A stretch of DNA of 64,000 nt, taken from assembly GCA_944386385.1 (NCBI GenBank), contig CALXAV010000002.1, positions 1 through 64,000 of the forward strand, in the 5' to 3' direction. The notes below the pieces were generated by a model. It saw nothing but the letters and a program-made list of their open reading frames with translations. It was not told the DNA's origin and ran no database searches. Shown one piece after another: positions 60,986-64,000 of the stretch. How positions within the stretch are numbered: the first letter of the stretch is position 1; each line of letters begins with the position of its first letter. The stretch comes from an uncultured Clostridia bacterium. Lineage in GTDB: Bacteria > Bacillota > Clostridia > TANB77 > CAG-508. The translations under genes and the position numbers were made by a program.

Positions 60986-63900
60986 ATGAAAAAGATACTA
61001 AAAAAATTTTTAGTAATAAGTATTATACTTATTATGTGTCTATTTTCTTCACTACCAATTGTACAGGCAACTTATAGTAATACTACTAATAATTTGGTTC
61101 AAAAAGAAAGTGAAGTTAATGAGAATTTAACTCAAAACAATTTTACTAACGACGAATCAATTTCTTATAGCGATTTTGAGATAGTTTTATCCGGAATTTT
61201 AAATGAAGAAAAAAATCAAAACATTACTTTAGATAATGTTGGAACAATTATTTCTAATAAGCCAGAACATAACGGCATTTGGATAGAAGAAGAATCAAGA
61301 AATTTTATATTAAGTCTTATAAATTCCCTAACAAATAAAATATATAAAATTGATGATGATGGCTTCTTAACTGAAGATAAAAATTCAACTAAAAGTCAAA
61401 CATCAGAAAAATTAGATTTTTACACAGAGAAAATAGATGAAATGATATCAGGAAATAAATTGATATTATTTTCAATTAATGATACATATAAAAACTTCAA
61501 CAAAGAGGATCAGAGCATAATAGATATTAGATTAGAAGATGAAGAATATACTCTATTATTTAAAGAGAATGAAAACGATGAGGAAGATTTCACGAATATT
61601 GTTATCCTAAATTCAGAAATTTATAACAAGGATAATACAGAAGAAACAGTAGCATTTTTGCTAAACAAAATATTAGAGGTTTATTACAACGAAGATGATG
61701 ATTTTAAATCTTTAGTTGAAGACACAGAATTTATTGATAATAGTGGTATATATAGTGATGTAGTAAAAACGGAAGAAGAACTAGTTAGCGACGAAGAAAA
61801 TGATATAATCAAAGAGGATACTAACAATATTATAAATGAAGCAACTAATAATTTGGAAAACGAAAATATTACACCTACAGAAGATAATACAATAAATATC
61901 ACAAAAAAAGAACCAAGCAATTTATTTGATGATTCAATATCAAAAGAAGAATTTGATTTATTAGTGGCAGGAATTTTATCACAAAATGTAGAAAATAATA
62001 ACATACAAAATATATTAATTGACAAACCTGCTAATGATGGAATATGGATTTCAGAAAATTCAAGAGAAGCCTTTATAAACTTTTTAAATGAGCATACAAT
62101 TTATACATATTCAATAGATTCTAATGGATATTTAATCTGCGATAACATTATGAAAGATAACCCAAACTTAGATATGTATGAAAAAATGGAAACAGAAGTA
62201 GATATAGAAATTAAAAACATCTTACAAAAAAACGTATTAATTATAGTGGACTTAAATAATAGTTATTATATGTATGATGAAAATAACAATATAGTAAAAA
62301 CACAATTACAAAATGAAGATTATCTAAAAAGCTTTTCTTTTGAAAATCAAAGAGCTATAATACTAAATAATGAATATTATTCAAAGTCTGAATTTAATTT
62401 AGCACTTTCAGATTATTTTGTAAAGGCATTAGATAACGTGCAAGAAAAAGTTGCTACAGGAGAATTAACATTTAATAAGCAACCATTAACTAGATCAGAT
62501 ACTAGTAAACCTGGAAATATGTTATCAGCTCAAACTGTATACGCTGGACCTTCGAGTAGCAATTATGCTACAGTAGGAAGTGTAAGTAGTGGCGAAATGA
62601 TATATTTATTGGGACAACAGTCTGGTTGGTATCATATACAATATATGGTAACAGGAACATCTCAACAAAAATCAGGTTTTGTACCTGTATCTACTGTAAA
62701 TAATAATGGATATTCAGTTCATGAAGAACAAATGACAGGAGGACAAAATTTTGCGACTTCAACCGTAAGCATTATGAGTTGTGACGATACAAGTATAGAT
62801 TTATCATTGGGAACAGTTTATGCTGGAGAAGGAATGACGGTTTTATATACATATACTTATATTGATTCTAGCAAATCATATGATATAGCTTATGTTGAAA
62901 TAAGTACACCAAGTGGAACCAAGAGAGGATATATCCCTACGAGTTCATTAACCGGCATAAATTATCCAAGTAGTGTAGCTAGAGTAACAGCTACTAATTC
63001 AGCTTATTCAGGACCTGATAGTAGTTTTGTTAAATTGGGTGGAGCCTATTATAATGAGTTTGTTACAATATTAGCCAAAAATACGGGAAACAACTGGGTT
63101 TTGGTAGAATATAATACATCTAGTGGTAGAAAAAGAGGTTTTATGGATTATACTAAATTGTATAATTATAATCACCCAGGTATGTATAATGATTTACCTG
63201 TTTTTACAGCCTTAAAGCAAGCAACGCAACAACTTACTGTATATGGAGGACCTAGTACAAATGCTGCTAATATTGGTTTGATTTATAATCAAGAAGTTGT
63301 ATCATTATTAAATACAGAAAGAGGTTTTGCTTATATAGAATATAATACAACAAATGGAGCTAAAAGAGGATATGTAACAGAAAGCTCTTTAATTAATGCA
63401 AGTGCTCCTTCTATACCGAATATTAATGCATATAGTTTTTCAGAGGGAACTTATGGAACTAGCGGACTAGGGAAAAGCTTAAAATATTATAAAATAGGAA
63501 ATGGAAGTAATGTTGCCTTTGCTGTTTTTGAGCAACATGGTTGGGAAGATGCTTGGGCCTATGATGGAATTGAATTAATAAATATAGCTCAAGATGTAAT
63601 TCAAAACCTATCATCTACGGGAATATCAAATAATTGGACATTATATATTATACCTTATGCTAATCCTGACGGAGTTACCAATGGATATACTAATAACGGA
63701 CCTGGAAGATGTACAGTAACAACAGGAATAGATATGAATAGATGTTGGCCAGCTAATTTTAGACCGTACTATACAAGTAGAAATTACACAGGAGGTTCTG
63801 CCTTAGGTGCACCAGAAGCTCAAGCACTAAAAAGTTTTATAGAAAATAATATCGGAAATGGGAAAAAGATAGTTTTAGATATACATGGTTGGTTAAATCA

Positions 63901-64000
63901 AACTTATGGAGATTCAGAAGTAGCAAGTTATTTTACTAACCAGTTTGGATTTGGACATTCTTCATCATATGGTAGTGGATACCTTGAAACATGGGGAAAA
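60986..64000 (+). CDS. Secreted multi-SH3 M14 zinc carboxypeptidase (3' end outside the window)
   Basis: At least 1005 residues, open to the window end. A signal peptide (about 1-29) is followed by two copies of a novel repeat of about 75 residues (about 55-145 and 315-400; FEIVLSGIL...GIWIEEESRNFILSLINSL against FDLLVAGIL...GIWISENSREAFINFL) separated by acidic linkers. Four SH3-like repeats come next (about 505-810; TVYAGPSSSNYATVG, SAYSGPDSSFVKLG, TVYGGPSTNAANIG and a variant). An M14 peptidase domain runs from about 815: zinc ligands EQHGWED (HxxE) near 849 and LDIHGW near 965, and NPDG with DMNRCWP. It probably trims peptidoglycan peptides. GGGGGG lies before ATG 60986. Confidence 0.82.
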   Translation, partial: MKKILKKFLVISIILIMCLFSSLPIVQATYSNTTNNLVQKESEVNENLTQNNFTNDESISYSDFEIVLSGILNEEKNQNITLDNVGTIISNKPEHNGIWIEEESRNFILSLINSLTNKIYKIDDDGFLTEDKNSTKSQTSEKLDFYTEKIDEMISGNKLILFSINDTYKNFNKEDQSIIDIRLEDEEYTLLFKENENDEEDFTNIVILNSEIYNKDNTEETVAFLLNKILEVYYNEDDDFKSLVEDTEFIDNSGIYSDVVKTEEELVSDEENDIIKEDTNNIINEATNNLENENITPTEDNTINITKKEPSNLFDDSISKEEFDLLVAGILSQNVENNNIQNILIDKPANDGIWISENSREAFINFLNEHTIYTYSIDSNGYLICDNIMKDNPNLDMYEKMETEVDIEIKNILQKNVLIIVDLNNSYYMYDENNNIVKTQLQNEDYLKSFSFENQRAIILNNEYYSKSEFNLALSDYFVKALDNVQEKVATGELTFNKQPLTRSDTSKPGNMLSAQTVYAGPSSSNYATVGSVSSGEMIYLLGQQSGWYHIQYMVTGTSQQKSGFVPVSTVNNNGYSVHEEQMTGGQNFATSTVSIMSCDDTSIDLSLGTVYAGEGMTVLYTYTYIDSSKSYDIAYVEISTPSGTKRGYIPTSSLTGINYPSSVARVTATNSAYSGPDSSFVKLGGAYYNEFVTILAKNTGNNWVLVEYNTSSGRKRGFMDYTKLYNYNHPGMYNDLPVFTALKQATQQLTVYGGPSTNAANIGLIYNQEVVSLLNTERGFAYIEYNTTNGAKRGYVTESSLINASAPSIPNINAYSFSEGTYGTSGLGKSLKYYKIGNGSNVAFAVFEQHGWEDAWAYDGIELINIAQDVIQNLSSTGISNNWTLYIIPYANPDGVTNGYTNNGPGRCTVTTGIDMNRCWPANFRPYYTSRNYTGGSALGAPEAQALKSFIENNIGNGKKIVLDIHGWLNQTYGDSEVASYFTNQFGFGHSSSYGSGYLETWGK

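Noticed and set aside
61684..62025. Minus-strand Ser-rich frame inside the peptidase gene
   Set aside because: It is a reflection of the acidic linker on the other strand, without a ribosome site.
1..64000. CRISPR array
   Set aside because: No series of regularly spaced identical repeats of 24-40 bp and no cas genes were seen.
1..64000. tRNA or rRNA genes
   Set aside because: No GGTTCGAATCC-type T-arm or rRNA segment was recognised on either strand, so no tRNA attachment site for the element can be named.

Overview
The window is AT-rich DNA with short intergenic gaps, strong AGGAGG-type ribosome sites, many TTG/GTG starts and A/T-rich codons. Gene content (Spo0A-like regulator, LPXTG and SrtB sortase systems, undecaprenol kinase, cohesin/dockerin proteins, PrgI/VirB4/SrtB-type conjugation genes) points to a low-GC Bacillota, most likely an uncultured gut-type Clostridia. 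Species cannot be named from the sequence.

Layout. (1) 1-9.7 kb: a fragment of a formylglycine-enzyme-like gene, a MacB-type ABC transporter, a PAP2 phosphatase with an undecaprenol/diacylglycerol kinase, then a surface cluster: LPKTG-anchored cohesin-like protein, sortase, dockerin-bearing glucosaminidase, and a second membrane-anchored cohesin-like protein. (2) 9.9-16.2 kb: a small membrane protein with a structured leader on the minus strand, then an operon of an ABC-F ATPase, an NAD-dependent epimerase, a GT8/diacylglycerol-glycosyltransferase fusion and a PlsC acyltransferase. (3) 16.2-23 kb: a zinc-ribbon protein, a carboxymuconolactone decarboxylase/cupin fusion behind a MerR-type promoter, a YgjV-like protein, a cysteine hydrolase, a HAD phosphatase, a MerR regulator, a DUF362 protein and a P-type ATPase. 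(4) about 23.45 to about 56-57 kb: an integrative conjugative element that interrupts a RhuM-like gene. It carries ParA/ParB, a thioester/CnaB surface adhesin, a giant methylase-helicase, a Toprim protein, oriT-MobC-relaxase, PcfB, VirD4, VirB2/VirB6-like proteins, PrgI, VirB4, SrtB and a CHAP peptidase. Its right end and integrase are not identified. (5) 56.3-64 kb: XRE and AbrB regulators, an ECF sigma/anti-sigma pair, a Spo0A-like regulator, a foreign-looking secreted-protein cassette flanked by 12-bp inverted repeats, and a secreted M14 peptidase that runs off the window.

The most striking signal is translational. I checked by eye every CGG triplet in the genes. In the native-looking genes CGG falls in frame only four times (6307, 10566, 23951, 50984). 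At each of these the reading frame breaks and is restored by skipping exactly one base, the C, so that the following GGR is read as glycine. One site lies inside the Walker A motif of the ABC-F ATPase, where the skipped reading gives the required GAGKTT. The other CGN and AGR arginine codons are used normally. This fits a bacterium in which CGG is no longer a sense codon and triggers +1 frameshifting onto a glycine codon. The only other in-frame CGG codons (two) are in the foreign-looking cassette gene at 60.2-60.7 kb.
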